Below, piece after piece: positions 27,028 to 35,999 of a stretch of 64,000 nt of DNA. Numbering within the stretch: position 1 is the stretch's first letter; each line of letters begins with the position of its first letter. The translations under genes were made by a program, and so were the position numbers. Location: assembly GCF_023546765.1 (NCBI RefSeq), contig NZ_CP097484.1, positions 5,504,501 through 5,568,500 on the forward strand. Reading direction: 5' to 3'. This DNA comes from Methylobacterium tardum. GTDB lineage: Bacteria > Pseudomonadota > Alphaproteobacteria > Rhizobiales > Beijerinckiaceae. The notes below the pieces were generated by a model. It was not told the origin of the DNA and did no database searches. It saw only the letters and a list, made by a program, of their open reading frames with translations.

Positions 27028-28035
27028 TTAGCTGAGAGGTGATGTGAGGGTGCAGACCACCCCTGACGGGGCGAACTCCAGACTGACCGTACCTTGCAGG
27101 TCTTGCGCGAGTGTACGCTCGATCAGACGAGTGCCGAAGCCGCGCCTGGAGGGTGGGACTACCGATGGGCCACCCCGCTCCTCCCAGCGTAGGTAAAGGC
27201 GTGTTCCGTCCGCTCCGCCAGTCCACCACGTCAGATGGACTGTTCCCGTGTCGTTGGACCGCGCGCCGTACTTGATGGCGTTCGTACAGAGTTCGTGGAG
27301 CGCCATGGCAACCGCGAGGGCTGCGCCGGGCGGGAGCCTGATCGGAGGGCCATGGCGCTGAAAACGATGGCCGTCCGCCGCAGAGGGCTCGAACGCCTCT
27401 GCCACGATGTCGGACAGGTCGGCTCCGCCCCAGAACTCGCGCGTCAGCACATCATGGGCGCGGGACAGCGCTATCAGCCGATGCTCGATGGCTGAGCGTG
27501 CCTCCGAACTCGTGGTGGTGCCGCGCAGCGAATGCGCGACGATGGACTGCACCGTCGCGAGCGTGTTCTTCACGCGGTGGTTCAACTCGTTGAGGAGCAC
27601 ACGCTGATGCTCCTCGATGCGCTTGCGCTCGGTTATATCGACGGCGATTAGCACAGCCCCGATCATCTGCCCGTCGCGGAGGATGGGCGCATTCGAGCAG
27701 GCGGCATGGATCGGGTCGCCGTTGCGATGGAAGAAGACCTCTTCGTGCTTCTCCAACCGCGTGCGCGAACTGAAGACGTGCCCGAGCGGGCACTCGGCCA
27801 TCGGAAAGGGCCGACCGTCCGGATAGCGGTGATGCACCATGTCGTGCAGAGCGTGCCTGACGAGTTCGTGTTTGAGCCAGCCGAACGTGCGCTCGGCGGC
27901 GGCGTTGGCAAAGAGCGTGCGGCCTTCCGTATCCATCACGAAGATGGCGTCGGCCGCGTTCTCGACCACGAGTTCTGCCAAGTCGTGAAGTTGAGGCCCT
28001 GACGCGCCATCAGCGGGCAGGAGTGTCAGGTTCAT
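27028..28035 (-). CDS. PAS-domain HWE-family sensor histidine kinase
   Basis: A soluble sensor kinase of 335 residues. A PAS domain covers about residues 18-140 (ENAADAIFVMDTEGRTLFANA, with a PAC tail GAVLIAVDITERKRIEEH). The HWE-type dimerisation and phosphorylation motif LLNELNHRVKNTLATVQSIV follows, with the phosphohistidine in NHRVKN, then the N box ALHELCTNAIKYGA and the W-x-E of the HWE group in LYLRWEERGG. No membrane segment is present, so it senses something in the cytoplasm (light, redox or a small ligand through PAS). HWE kinases in Methylobacterium commonly pair with single-domain regulators; none is adjacent. Confidence 0.9.
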   Translation of the reverse strand: MNLTLLPADGASGPQLHDLAELVVENAADAIFVMDTEGRTLFANAAAERTFGWLKHELVRHALHDMVHHRYPDGRPFPMAECPLGHVFSSRTRLEKHEEVFFHRNGDPIHAACSNAPILRDGQMIGAVLIAVDITERKRIEEHQRVLLNELNHRVKNTLATVQSIVAHSLRGTTTSSEARSAIEHRLIALSRAHDVLTREFWGGADLSDIVAEAFEPSAADGHRFQRHGPPIRLPPGAALAVAMALHELCTNAIKYGARSNDTGTVHLTWWTGGADGTRLYLRWEERGGPSVVPPSRRGFGTRLIERTLAQDLQGTVSLEFAPSGVVCTLTSPLS

Positions 28036-28229
28036 GAGGCCGGTGACCTGCGGCTGTTCACGTCCTTATAGCTGCATGGCGGCGGTTTGATAGCGGAGCG
28101 CCCAACGACAGGTGTGCGCGAGCTTCATATCCAGAGCCTATCAGGCGGCCTCGTCCCTGCTGACACGCGCCCGCTCCGGCGAGCAAGGGCCGCCTCCCCG
28201 TCATCGGCTTTGTGAACGGGCACCAAGCG

Positions 28230-29553
28230 TCAGGGTTTGGCCACGAGATGATTGATTACTTGAGGTTCGAGCACGCGATCAAGTGCGTCAATGGCAGCGC
28301 GGAGTTGCTCCGGCACGAGCCCTGACGAGTAGACGGCAAGGGCGAGCGGCGGCTTAGCATGCCCCATAAGCTCAGCGATAACGCTACTGTTGACTGCTGT
28401 GGTGTGGGTAGAGGCCCGTTCGAGATAGGTCGCGAAGCACCGTCTGAAGCTATGAAAATCGACCTGCTTGCTCGGTCCAAGCACCTTCTGGCGGAAGGTC
28501 GCAAATCGCTTCACCACGATCCAGCTTCGCTTCCCGTCTGGTCCTGCGGGTGTCAGTCCGGAAAAAACCCCAGCCATCAGGTGAGCTTGTCAATCGACGC
28601 TGCATGATCGGCCAAGCCAGCGCATGAACTGGCACGATGCGTCGGGCATTCTCCGTTTTCCCATTGGAGATGCGGAACGCCCGCTCTCCGACGATCACAT
28701 CGGAAACCCGTAGCTGGCAAAGCTTGCTGATGCGGCAGCCAGTCAGCAAGCCGATCCTCATGAGGTCGAACAGCACCGTTCCGTACCGTTGGCCCATGAT
28801 CGCGGCCGGGTCGGCCGCGAGCAATACGGTAAGCTCATCAGCGGTGTAGGCGCGCTTCGCTGGTTCCCTCTTTGCGCCAGTCGCGAAGCTACCCTGGCCC
28901 TGCCATGGGTTGTCGCTGACGTAACCACGCTTGGTGAGCCACTGCCACATGGAAGAGAGCGAGGCGATCTTTCGGTTGACCGTGGCCTGGGAAGTTCCAC
29001 TCCGCAGGAGCACTCCGCTGACGAACTCTCCTGCTGCCCGTCGATCCACCCTGCGGACGGGACAGTTTGGCGGCTGAGTTTGGGCGAACTCCCGAACGGC
29101 AAGGGCGTGTTGCATCCGCGACTGCTTTGTCTGGAAGCCCTCAATCTCCTTCAACCAACGCTCCATCGTCGTGAGGATCGTGGTCTGGCGCGATGAGCCC
29201 CTTGGGGCAGCGTGATCCTGGCTACCCTTTCGAGGTCGCCTCTCGAGAGGAGGATGAGGAGTAGGGTCCGGGCACTCTCGCGTAGCATCGTCACGGGACC
29301 GTCCTGAACCGGTCAGAGCAGCCGCCCAGGCGGGCTCCCAACCGTCCGAAACGGTCTGCGCGCCGATCCCCCAGAGCAGTGCCAGGGCGATCCAGCGTCG
29401 CTCTCGTGCAACAGCCTCGCTGCTCGTGTCGAGAGATCGAACGCGATAGGTCTGTCCAACCGTAGCGACGAGGTGGGCGGGCACCCTAGGACGCACGGAC
29501 CAGCGCCCACGGCGGCATTGCAGGTGGTCGGCGCGCCGCACCGCTGGCCTCAT
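28230..29553 (-). pseudogene. Tyrosine recombinase (phage-type integrase), frameshifted near 28566
   Basis: Two frames together give a site-specific recombinase of about 440 residues. The N-terminus (HLQCRRGRWSVRPRVPAHLV, VRSLDTSSEAVARERRW) resembles the DUF6538 domain of alphaproteobacterial integrases. A core-binding region follows (TVNRKIASLSSMWQWLTKRG), then the catalytic domain: first Arg in LLTGCRISKLCQLRVSDV, then, in the second frame, HSFRRCFATYLERA, LMGHAKPPLALAVYSSG with the H and the nucleophilic Tyr. The switch lies at the run AAAAAACCCC (28562-28571). The gene ends 86 bases from the 3' end of tRNA-Ser, the typical place for an integrase of a tRNA-borne island; no second att copy was found. 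Confidence 0.82.
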
Positions 29554-29638
29554 CCCCTAAGGCTACGGTGACACTGTGTCACCAAAGCCGGTCGGACGAA
29601 GCGAGAAAACCCTTTTTCTACAACGCCTTAGGGCTAAA

Positions 29639-29730
29639 TGGCGGAGACGGAGGGATTCGAACCCTCGATACCCATTTCTGGGTATGCTCATTTAGCAAAC
29701 GAGTGCCTTCAGCCGCTCGGCCACGTCTCC
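29639..29730 (-). tRNA. tRNA-Ser (anticodon GCT)
   Basis: A 92-base class II tRNA with CCA encoded. Acceptor GGAGACG pairs with CGTCTCC, with discriminator G; the anticodon loop holds GCT (29694-29696); the long variable arm ATACCCAGAAATGGGTAT is typical of tRNA-Ser; the T arm is GAGGG-TTCGAAT-CCCTC. It reads AGC/AGU serine codons. Its 3' end faces the integrase gene. Confidence 0.95.
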
Positions 29731-29739
29731 GGCGCCCTG

Positions 29740-29768
29740 GCTCTAGAAGGTCGGATCGAGCGGGTCAA
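29740..29768 (-). promoter_or_regulatory. Candidate promoter for tRNA-Ser
   Basis: On the minus strand TTGACC (29768-29763) and TAGAGC (29745-29740) are 17 bases apart and the tRNA starts 10 bases later at 29730. The promoter lies within the 3' end of the glycosyltransferase gene, which ends at 29743. Confidence 0.5.
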
Positions 29769-30603
29769 CCCGATCCCGGCGGGTCGCGGCCAAACGGCGA
29801 CGCTCGACGTGCTTGGCGACGCGCAGATGCCGCGAGATGGCGTAGTTCATGGCGGTGAGGAAGCCGTAGGTGCCGCGCACGATGTGGCGGCGGCCGAGAT
29901 AGGCCTTGAGGAAGTTGCCCGGCAACTCGACGAAGACGCGCCAGGTCGGGATCACCACGCCCCGGGCCTCCAGGTCGTCGGCCTGCTGATCCGAGTAGCG
30001 GTTGAGCTTGTCCAGCTGGTCGCCCAGCGAGCGCACCGAGAAGTGGTGGATCACACCCTTGAGCCGGCCGGGCGTCACCCCGGGCTCAAGTACCACGCGG
30101 TCGTGGACCGGCGAGGCCGAGTAGCGACCCCGGTCCCGGCGGTAGAGCCGCACCGGGGTCAGCGTGTAGGCGAGCGGGTGGGGGCGGCCCTCGCCGGGGA
30201 AGATCTCGGCGATCGCGATCCGCCACGCCGGCCGGCGCGGTTCGCCCGCCGCGAACAGGGCGCGGATCTCCCGGGCGAGATTACCCGGCACCACCTCGTC
30301 GGCGTCGAGGTTCAGGAGCCAGTCATGCCGGCACTGCGCCTCGGCGAAGCGCTTCTGCGGACCGTAGCCCGGCCAGGGATTGTGGATCACCCGCGCGCCG
30401 AGCGCGGCCGCGAGCGCCTGCGTGCCGTCGGTGGAGCCCGAATCAACCACCACGATGTCGTCGGCCAGATCGCGCACCGCCCGGATCGTCGCACCCAGCC
30501 GGTCCGCCTCGTTCCGGGCGATGATGAAGACCGACAGCGGCAGGCGGCCGGCCGGATCCGCCGCCGGCCCGGCCGGGGAGGCGCCCACAGGATGCCCGCT
30601 CAC
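29743..30603 (-). CDS. Family 2 glycosyltransferase (WaaE/KdtX-like)
   Basis: A 286-residue GT2 enzyme. The nucleotide-sugar fold opens PLSVFIIARNEADRLGATI, the metal-binding acidic motif is in LLNLDADEVVPG and the acceptor region contains SASPVHDRVVLEPG. NPWPGYGPQKRFAEAQCRHDW is typical of WaaE/KdtX-type beta-1,4-glucosyltransferases of lipopolysaccharide cores. The GTG at 30603 overlaps the lysA stop by four bases (GTGA), so it is coupled to lysA, with which it has no obvious metabolic link. It acts at the cytoplasmic face of the inner membrane. Confidence 0.85.
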   Translation of the reverse strand: MSGHPVGASPAGPAADPAGRLPLSVFIIARNEADRLGATIRAVRDLADDIVVVDSGSTDGTQALAAALGARVIHNPWPGYGPQKRFAEAQCRHDWLLNLDADEVVPGNLAREIRALFAAGEPRRPAWRIAIAEIFPGEGRPHPLAYTLTPVRLYRRDRGRYSASPVHDRVVLEPGVTPGRLKGVIHHFSVRSLGDQLDKLNRYSDQQADDLEARGVVIPTWRVFVELPGNFLKAYLGRRHIVRGTYGFLTAMNYAISRHLRVAKHVERRRLAATRRDRVDPLDPTF

Positions 30604-31868
30604 GCCAGCCAGTCCGGCACGCGGTCGAGGGCGACGAGCGCCTCGACCTCGACGCGCGGACGCACGACCGCCGCACGATCGGCCCGGACCAGCACCTCCG
30701 GCACCAGCGGCCGGGTGTTGTAGGTGCAGGACTGGACCGCCCCGTAGGCGCCGGCGCTCATCACGGCGATCAGGTCGCCGGCCTTCACCTCCGGCATCTC
30801 GCGGTTGAGGGCGAGATAGTCGCCGCTCTCGCAGACCGGGCCGACCACGTCGGCGACGAGGCGCGGGGTGTCGGGCCGCGGCTCGAGGACGGGCCGCAGG
30901 CCGTGATAGGCCTCGTACAGGGTGGGGCGGATCAGGTCGTTCATCGCCGCGTCGACGATCACGAAGGTGCGGCCCTCGCTGTGCTTCACGTAGAGCACCC
31001 GGGTGACCAGGATCCCGGCATTGCCGACGATCATCCGGCCGATCTCGAAGACCGGCCGCAGGCCGAGCGGGGCGAAATGGGGCCGCAGGGTCGCGGCCAG
31101 CGCGGCCGGGTCCGGCGGCGGGGCGTTGTCGTCGCGGTAGGGGATCCCGAGGCCGCCGCCGAAATCGATGTGGCTCAGGGGATGGCCCGCCGCCATCAGC
31201 TCCCGGGCGAGGCCGGCGAGCAGACGCGCCGCGTCGGCGAACGGGGCCAGATCGGTGATCTGGCTGCCGATATGCATGTCGACCCCGTGCACGGCGATGC
31301 CCGGCAGCGCCGCCGCCGCCGCGTAGACGGCCAGGGCCCGGGTGATCGGGATGCCGAACTTGTTCTCGTACTTGCCGGTGGAGATCTTGGCATGGGTGCC
31401 GGCATCGACGTCGGGATTCACCCGGATCGAGATCGGCGCCTTCAGGCCGAGCGCCACCGCGGTCTCCGAGAGGAGCGCGAGTTCCGGCTCGCTCTCGACG
31501 TTGAAGCAGTAGATCCCGGCCTTGAGCGCCGCCTCCATCTCGGCGCGGGTCTTGCCGACGCCGGAGAACACGATCTTGCCCGGATCCACCCCGGCGGCCA
31601 GCGCCCGGTGCAGCTCGCCGCCCGAGACGATGTCCATCCCGGCGCCCCGCGCCGCGAGCGTGCGCAGCACGGCTTGGTTCGAGTTCGCCTTCATGGCGAA
31701 GCAGACGAGCGCATCGTCTCCCGCGAACGCCTCCGCGAACACGCGGTAGTGCCGCTCCAGGGTGGCGGTGCTGTAGCAGTAGAACGGCGTGCCGACCTCG
31801 GCGGCGAGGGTTGTCAGGTCGACATCCTCGGCGTGCAGGCGCCCGTCGCGGTAGTGGAAATGGTGCAT
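30600..31868 (-). CDS. lysA: Diaminopimelate decarboxylase
   Basis: The last enzyme of lysine synthesis, 422 residues; it decarboxylates meso-diaminopimelate with PLP. The PLP lysine is in CFAMKANSNQ, the phosphate-binding glycines are in HIDFGGGLGIPY and the cysteine that reaches the active site from the partner subunit is in GPVCESGDYLA. The usual EPGR motif reads FEIGRMIVGNAG, so one proline is isoleucine. The start at 31868 fits the family N-terminus; the frame is open upstream. The gene order lptM-lysA is common in Alphaproteobacteria, and lysA here is followed by the coupled GT2 gene. Confidence 0.93.
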   Translation of the reverse strand: MHHFHYRDGRLHAEDVDLTTLAAEVGTPFYCYSTATLERHYRVFAEAFAGDDALVCFAMKANSNQAVLRTLAARGAGMDIVSGGELHRALAAGVDPGKIVFSGVGKTRAEMEAALKAGIYCFNVESEPELALLSETAVALGLKAPISIRVNPDVDAGTHAKISTGKYENKFGIPITRALAVYAAAAALPGIAVHGVDMHIGSQITDLAPFADAARLLAGLARELMAAGHPLSHIDFGGGLGIPYRDDNAPPPDPAALAATLRPHFAPLGLRPVFEIGRMIVGNAGILVTRVLYVKHSEGRTFVIVDAAMNDLIRPTLYEAYHGLRPVLEPRPDTPRLVADVVGPVCESGDYLALNREMPEVKAGDLIAVMSAGAYGAVQSCTYNTRPLVPEVLVRADRAAVVRPRVEVEALVALDRVPDWLA

Positions 31869-32016
31869 CTCGGCCGTGTCTCGTCTGCGCGCCGGAGCGG
31901 AGGCTGTTTCCCGTGAAACACCCGGCCGCGGGACGAGGCGGACGCGCTCCGACGATGGGGTCACCGGATCGGCGCGGCACGACAACGACGCGGAGCGGCG
32001 CTCCGGCCCCCGCCGT

Positions 32017-32370
32017 CTACAGCAGCGGATCCAGAATGAAAGGCTCCTTCGGGACGCGGTAGCCCCGCCGCGCGCCGCGGCTGGTCTCCACCGGCGCTTC
32101 GGTCCCACCCGGCGGCACCGCCGCGAGGGACAGCTCGTCGCCCGCGCGCACCGAGGCCGGGTCCGGTTCGGGCGCGCCGCCGCCGAGGCCGACCGAGACC
32201 GGCAGGGTCCGGCGCCCGCTCACCGCGTCCGAGCCCGCCTGCGCGGAGGCCGGCGCGGCGGGCGCAGAGGTCTGGGGCGGCTCGAGGGCCCCGCGCCGGC
32301 CGCAGGCGGAGACCGCCAGGGCCACGAGACCGGACGCGGCGAGGAGCTTCAGGACGGAATTCGACAGCAT
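32017..32370 (-). CDS. lptM: LptM-like outer-membrane lipoprotein (YifL family)
   Basis: A 117-residue lipoprotein. The signal peptide ends in VALAVSACGRRG, with a lipobox Cys at about residue 23. The Cys-Gly-x-x-Gly start and the C-terminal VPKEPFILDPLL are hallmarks of the alphaproteobacterial protein encoded next to lysA. In E. coli LptM helps form disulfides and assembly of the LPS translocon LptD. The middle is Pro/Ala-rich and probably flexible. It lies 148 bases upstream of lysA in the same direction. Confidence 0.82.
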   Translation of the reverse strand: MLSNSVLKLLAASGLVALAVSACGRRGALEPPQTSAPAAPASAQAGSDAVSGRRTLPVSVGLGGGAPEPDPASVRAGDELSLAAVPPGGTEAPVETSRGARRGYRVPKEPFILDPLL

Positions 32371-32484
32371 CGCGCGCAGGTCCGGCGGTCTCGGCGCCGG
32401 CACGCGGAGGCCGGCGGGAGCGCTACCTTAGCCGTTGCCGCGCTCCAGCGCGAGCGCGGCGCCGCTACAGGCCGGGTCCGATGC

Positions 32485-32787
32485 TCAGCCCCGACGCTCC
32501 CGGCCGCCCTGCGAGCCCTGCCGCCCCTTGGCCGGTGCGCTCTGCTCATGCTCGGCCTCGTAGGCGTCGATCGCGCGACGGCAGTTCTCGCTGAGCTTCT
32601 TCCAGTTCTTTTGGAAGCAGGCATCGGTCGCCGGATCATCAGGCGCCAGATTGCCGCAATAGGTGAGATAATCGCCAGTGCAGTACTTCTTCAGGGTCTC
32701 ATTGCCCCGCTTCGACTGCTGCGCCGCCGCCGGCAGCGTCAGGGCACAGGCCGCCGTGACGGCGAGGATGATCGGCTTCAGGCGCAT
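32485..32787 (-). CDS. Small secreted cysteine-rich protein
   Basis: A 100-residue exported protein. The signal peptide (ILAVTAACALTLPAAAQ) is followed by a domain with four cysteines: YCTGDYLTYCG, TDACFQKNWKKLSENC, resembling the short Cys-rich repeat found in small proteobacterial periplasmic proteins. It is a clear paralogue of the protein at 55707 (same C-x-G-D-(Y/F)-x-x-x-C-G and A-C-F-x-K-N). The tail is Gln/Gly/Arg-rich. The start at 32787 has weak GGTACGGA upstream; ATG 32802 is an alternative. Confidence 0.7.
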   Translation of the reverse strand: MRLKPIILAVTAACALTLPAAAQQSKRGNETLKKYCTGDYLTYCGNLAPDDPATDACFQKNWKKLSENCRRAIDAYEAEHEQSAPAKGRQGSQGGRERRG

Positions 32788-32932
32788 GGGTATCCGTACC
32801 ATCTGTTGAGAAGAAAGGTCGTGGGACAAGTCCGGGTTGCGATGGGGCCTTTGCGTGGTCGAAACAAGGCCAACCGCACAGGTTTTCGGGCCGGACCGCG
32901 TGGCGAAGCCCGGCGCCCGGATGCGAACCCGG

Positions 32933-33649
32933 TCAGACCCGTTCGGGTTGCGGCTGCGGGACCGGATAGGCGGTCCGCGGCATCGGGCCCGGGCCGGCGA
33001 GGGCGTCGGCGACCTCGATGATGCGCCGGCGCAGATCGGCGTTCTCGCGCTCGATCCCGGCGTGCGGTTCGCCCTGCCGGTCGGCCACCGTCAGGGCCAG
33101 GGCCTCCTCGGCCGCCTTCAGGCTCGCGCGCAGGTCGTCGCGCTCGGCGGCCAGTGCCCCGGCATCCTGATCGGCCGCCGGGGTCGCGCGGTGCCGCAGC
33201 GCCAGCAGGCTGTCGAGCAGGTCGGCATGGGCGTCTTCCAGGGCCTGAAGCGTCGCCAGGCTCGCGGTCCCGTCCTCGCGCGCCACGGCCAGTTCGGTCT
33301 CGAGTTCCCGGGTCTTGGCCTGAGCCTGGGCGATCTCGGCGTCGCGCGCCGCGACGTCCCGGGCGAGGGCCGCGACCCGCATGGTCCCCGCGCCGATCGC
33401 CGCCATGTCGGCCTGGCGCTTCGCCTCCACGGTCTCGACCCGGCGCTCCAGGCGGCGCTGCTGCACGGCGAACTGCGCGCGCAGGAAATCGCGCTCGGCG
33501 GCGATCTCGGCCGGCGACAGGGGCAGGCGTGCCTCCGCACGCCGCCGCTCCAGCCGCGCGGCGCGCGCGTTGAGGGCCGGCAGCAGCAGGAGGCCGCACA
33601 GGCTCGCCGCCAGGAAACCCAGCGCGAAGATCATTACCGTTTCGATCAC
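32933..33649 (-). CDS. Membrane-anchored coiled-coil protein
   Basis: An unrecognised protein of 238 residues. One N-terminal membrane segment (TVMIFALGFLAASLCGLLLL) is followed by about 190 residues of heptad-like, Glu/Arg/Ala-rich sequence, predicted coiled coil with breaks near 45 and 150 (RLERRRAEARLPLS, RHRATPAADQDAG), and a Pro-rich end (MPRTAYPVPQPQP). The plan fits a scaffold attached to the inner membrane with a cytoplasmic or periplasmic rod. Related sequences seem common in methylobacteria but carry no assigned function. Confidence 0.68.
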   Translation of the reverse strand: MIETVMIFALGFLAASLCGLLLLPALNARAARLERRRAEARLPLSPAEIAAERDFLRAQFAVQQRRLERRVETVEAKRQADMAAIGAGTMRVAALARDVAARDAEIAQAQAKTRELETELAVAREDGTASLATLQALEDAHADLLDSLLALRHRATPAADQDAGALAAERDDLRASLKAAEEALALTVADRQGEPHAGIERENADLRRRIIEVADALAGPGPMPRTAYPVPQPQPERV

Positions 33650-33756
33650 GAGGGAACAGCCCGCGTATCCGGCCGGAAGACCCGGCCCGTCCTCAGTCTA
33701 GCCCAGGTCGGCCGCAAGGGTGAAATCCGGGTCTGCCGATCCCTCCTGCCGAACCC

Positions 33757-34377
33757 TCAGAACGGGTTCCAGGTCGGTTCGCGGGTGAACTTCAGATAGC
33801 CGACATTGATGCCGAGGCGCGCGCCGACGCCGCTGCGGATCGGCACCACGATGATCCGGTCGGCCACCACCGCGGTCATGCCGAAGCCGCCGACCAGATA
33901 GGCCGAGCCGTCGACGCCGGCGAAGCGGCGATACAGCTCGCGGACGTTCGGCAGGTTGTAGACCAGCATCATGGTGCGCGCGCCGTCGCCGCCGACGTCG
34001 AAGCCGAGCGACGGGCCCTGCCAGTAGATCCGCCGCTGGCCGGCATTGCGGGTGTAGAGCGTGCCCTCGCCGTAGCGGACGCCGGCCACGACCGCGCCGC
34101 CGCCCTCCTGGCCGAGGATGTAGCCGTTCGGCTCGCCCCAGCGCCGGCCCGCCTCCTCGACCGTGAGCGCGAGCCCGCGCGACACGCTGCCGAAGAAGCG
34201 GTGGCCGGATTCCACAACCTCGCCGGGCCGGAAGGTCTCGGGCGTGTCCAGATCCCCGGCGGCCGCCAGGGCCGCGCCCGCGCTGCCGAGGCCGGCGAGC
34301 GGGGTGCCAAGCGCCAGGGCGAGGCCCGTGCGCAGCAGGTGGCGGCGGTCGGTGCCGCGATCGTCTCGTGCCGTCAT
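33757..34377 (-). CDS. eipA: DUF1134 / EipA-family envelope protein
   Basis: A 206-residue exported protein of the DUF1134 family. The N-terminus has a Tat-like start (DRRHLLRTGLALALG) and the mature domain contains GYILGQEGGGAVVAGVRYG, YWQGPSLGFDVGGDG, FAGVDGSAYLVGGFG and the end LGINVGYLKFTREPTWNPF, the strongest family signature. In Brucella, EipA is a periplasmic beta-barrel-like protein needed for envelope integrity and interacting with O-antigen pathways. GAGGAGACAACG precedes ATG 34377. Confidence 0.88.
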   Translation of the reverse strand: MTARDDRGTDRRHLLRTGLALALGTPLAGLGSAGAALAAAGDLDTPETFRPGEVVESGHRFFGSVSRGLALTVEEAGRRWGEPNGYILGQEGGGAVVAGVRYGEGTLYTRNAGQRRIYWQGPSLGFDVGGDGARTMMLVYNLPNVRELYRRFAGVDGSAYLVGGFGMTAVVADRIIVVPIRSGVGARLGINVGYLKFTREPTWNPF

Positions 34378-34587
34378 CGTTGTCTCCTCGCCCGGTTCGA
34401 TTAACGGTTCGTGCGATGGACCTGTGCCGCTCCTGCCCCGGCGCGCCGACAGCGGCCCGGGGCTGTCATCCGGCCGGGCTCGGTCCCGCCGGGGCCCGGG
34501 TGGATGACTCGGACCAGCTTCTGAGGGAATTCGCAAGATGTGGTTAACGCGTCCTGACCCCGCACCCGGCGCGCCGCGCAGGCGGGG

Positions 34588-35064
34588 TTGGCCCGCACGA
34601 TCGCGCTGATCGCCGCCTTGGCCGTCCCCGCGCCGGGACGGGCCGAGCCCACCGGGACGCGGATCGAGCTGCTGACCCTCAACGGCTTCGACCCGGTCAG
34701 CTACTTTCTGGAGGGCGGCCCGCTCGCCGGGACGGCGCGGTTCGAGTTGGCCTGGGGCGGGCAGGTCTGGCGCTTTGCCAGCGGCGCCAACCGCGAGGCC
34801 TTCCGGGACGAGCCTGCGGCCTATGCCCCGCGGCTCGGAGGCTTCGACGCCGCCGGAATCCTGGAGGGCCGGCTCGTGGAGGCCGATCCCCTGGTCTTCG
34901 CGGTGATCGGCGAGCGCCTCTACCTGTTCCGCGATGCCGAGCGCCGGGGTCGCTTCCTGGCGAATCCCGACCTCGCCCGGCAGGCAGAGGCGGCCTGGCC
35001 GGCCTTGCGCGGCCTGCAGGACGTCCCGCCTAGAGATGCGCCGCCTAGGGATGCGCCGCGTTGA
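34588..35064 (+). CDS. YHS domain-containing exported protein
   Basis: A 158-residue protein with a signal peptide (TIALIAALAVPAPGRA, cleavage near residue 19) and a YHS-type domain: NGFDPVSYFLEGGPLAGTAR, then WRFASGANREAFRDEPAAYAPRLGG, the usual YHS spacing with the family's Asp and Tyr. YHS proteins bind metal (often copper or iron) in periplasmic or membrane contexts. The only start available is TTG 34588: an in-frame TGA lies 33 bases upstream and no ATG or GTG falls between. The end carries a tandem repeat (PPRDAPPRDAPR) and its stop overlaps the 3' end of cysQ on the other strand by 20 bases. Confidence 0.78.
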   Translation: MARTIALIAALAVPAPGRAEPTGTRIELLTLNGFDPVSYFLEGGPLAGTARFELAWGGQVWRFASGANREAFRDEPAAYAPRLGGFDAAGILEGRLVEADPLVFAVIGERLYLFRDAERRGRFLANPDLARQAEAAWPALRGLQDVPPRDAPPRDAPR

Positions 35065-35925
35065 GCTGCGGGATCGCGGACGGGCCGGTCGCGCAGGCGG
35101 GAAGGGCGAGCCGGGGCGCCAGGCTCGGGTCGCCGAGCGCCGCGAACGGACCGTTGCGGTGGTCGGGACCCTGCCGCCCGTAGCGGATCGGGCCGCCGCC
35201 CGGCACCACCACGCAGCCGCCGGCGGCCGCGACGATGTGATCGCCCGCGGCGGTGTCCCACTCCATGGTCGGGCCGCAGCGCACGTAGATGTCCGCCTCG
35301 CCGGCGGCGATCAGGCCGAACTTGACGGCGGAGCCGACCCGCGCGTCTCCAGAACGGGGAGCGCCGCGAGGCACAGGTCCGTGGCGGCATCGCCGTGGCG
35401 GCGGCTGCCCAGGGCGAGCAGGCCGGCCTCCGGGACCGGGCGCGCGTGGACGGGCCGCGCCGCGCCCGGCCGCCCGTCGACCACCGGCGCCTCGAGGGTC
35501 CGCGGGCCCGCCCACCAGACCCGGCCGAGGCCCGGTGCCGCGAGGGCGGCCGCCACGGGGCGCTCGCCCGCCACCAGGGCGATGTTGACGGAGTAATCCG
35601 GCGTCCCGGCGAGGAAGTCGCGGGTGCCGTCCAGGGGATCGACCAGGAAGAAGGTTTCGGCCAGCCGCCCCGCGGGCGCGCCGCTCTGCGCGCGCTCCTC
35701 CGCGACCACCGCGATGCCGGGGAACCGCCCGGCGAGGGCGGCGACGATCAGATCCTCGGCCTCAACATCGGCGGCGCTCGACGGGGAGCCGTCGGGCTTC
35801 AGGGCATGGGGGCAGGGGCCCCGGTGATAGCGGCGCAGGATCTCGCCCGCCGCGCAGGCGATCTCGGCGAGCGTAGCGGCAATCCGCTCGCGCTCAGGCC
35901 CCGAAATCGTCGCCGCGCCCGTCAT
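35045..35925 (-). pseudogene. cysQ: 3'(2'),5'-bisphosphate nucleotidase CysQ, frameshifted near 35341
   Basis: Two frames give one CysQ of about 290 residues. From ATG 35925 (TCTTGGGAGGAACC upstream) the first frame shows HALKPDGSPSSAADVEAEDL, VVAEERAQ and the metal motif FLVDPLDGTRDF. Past LPVLETR one base is missing (35338-35344); the second frame then reads RVGSAVKFGLIAAGEADIYV, CGPTMEWDTAAGDHIVAAAGG, the C-terminal lithium-sensitive phosphatase motif, to a stop at 35045. The enzyme recycles PAP from sulfate assimilation. The first frame alone ends at 35311 without the GPTMEWDTAAGD motif, so its product would be inactive. Sequence on both sides is intact, so an assembly error is as likely as decay. 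It lies downstream of glnE on the same strand. Confidence 0.8.
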
Positions 35926-35999
35926 GGTTCCTCCCAAGACCGCTCTGAATGCCCGAGCGGGCCGGCAATGTCGACGGCTTCCGGAGCGGGACGCCCGCC

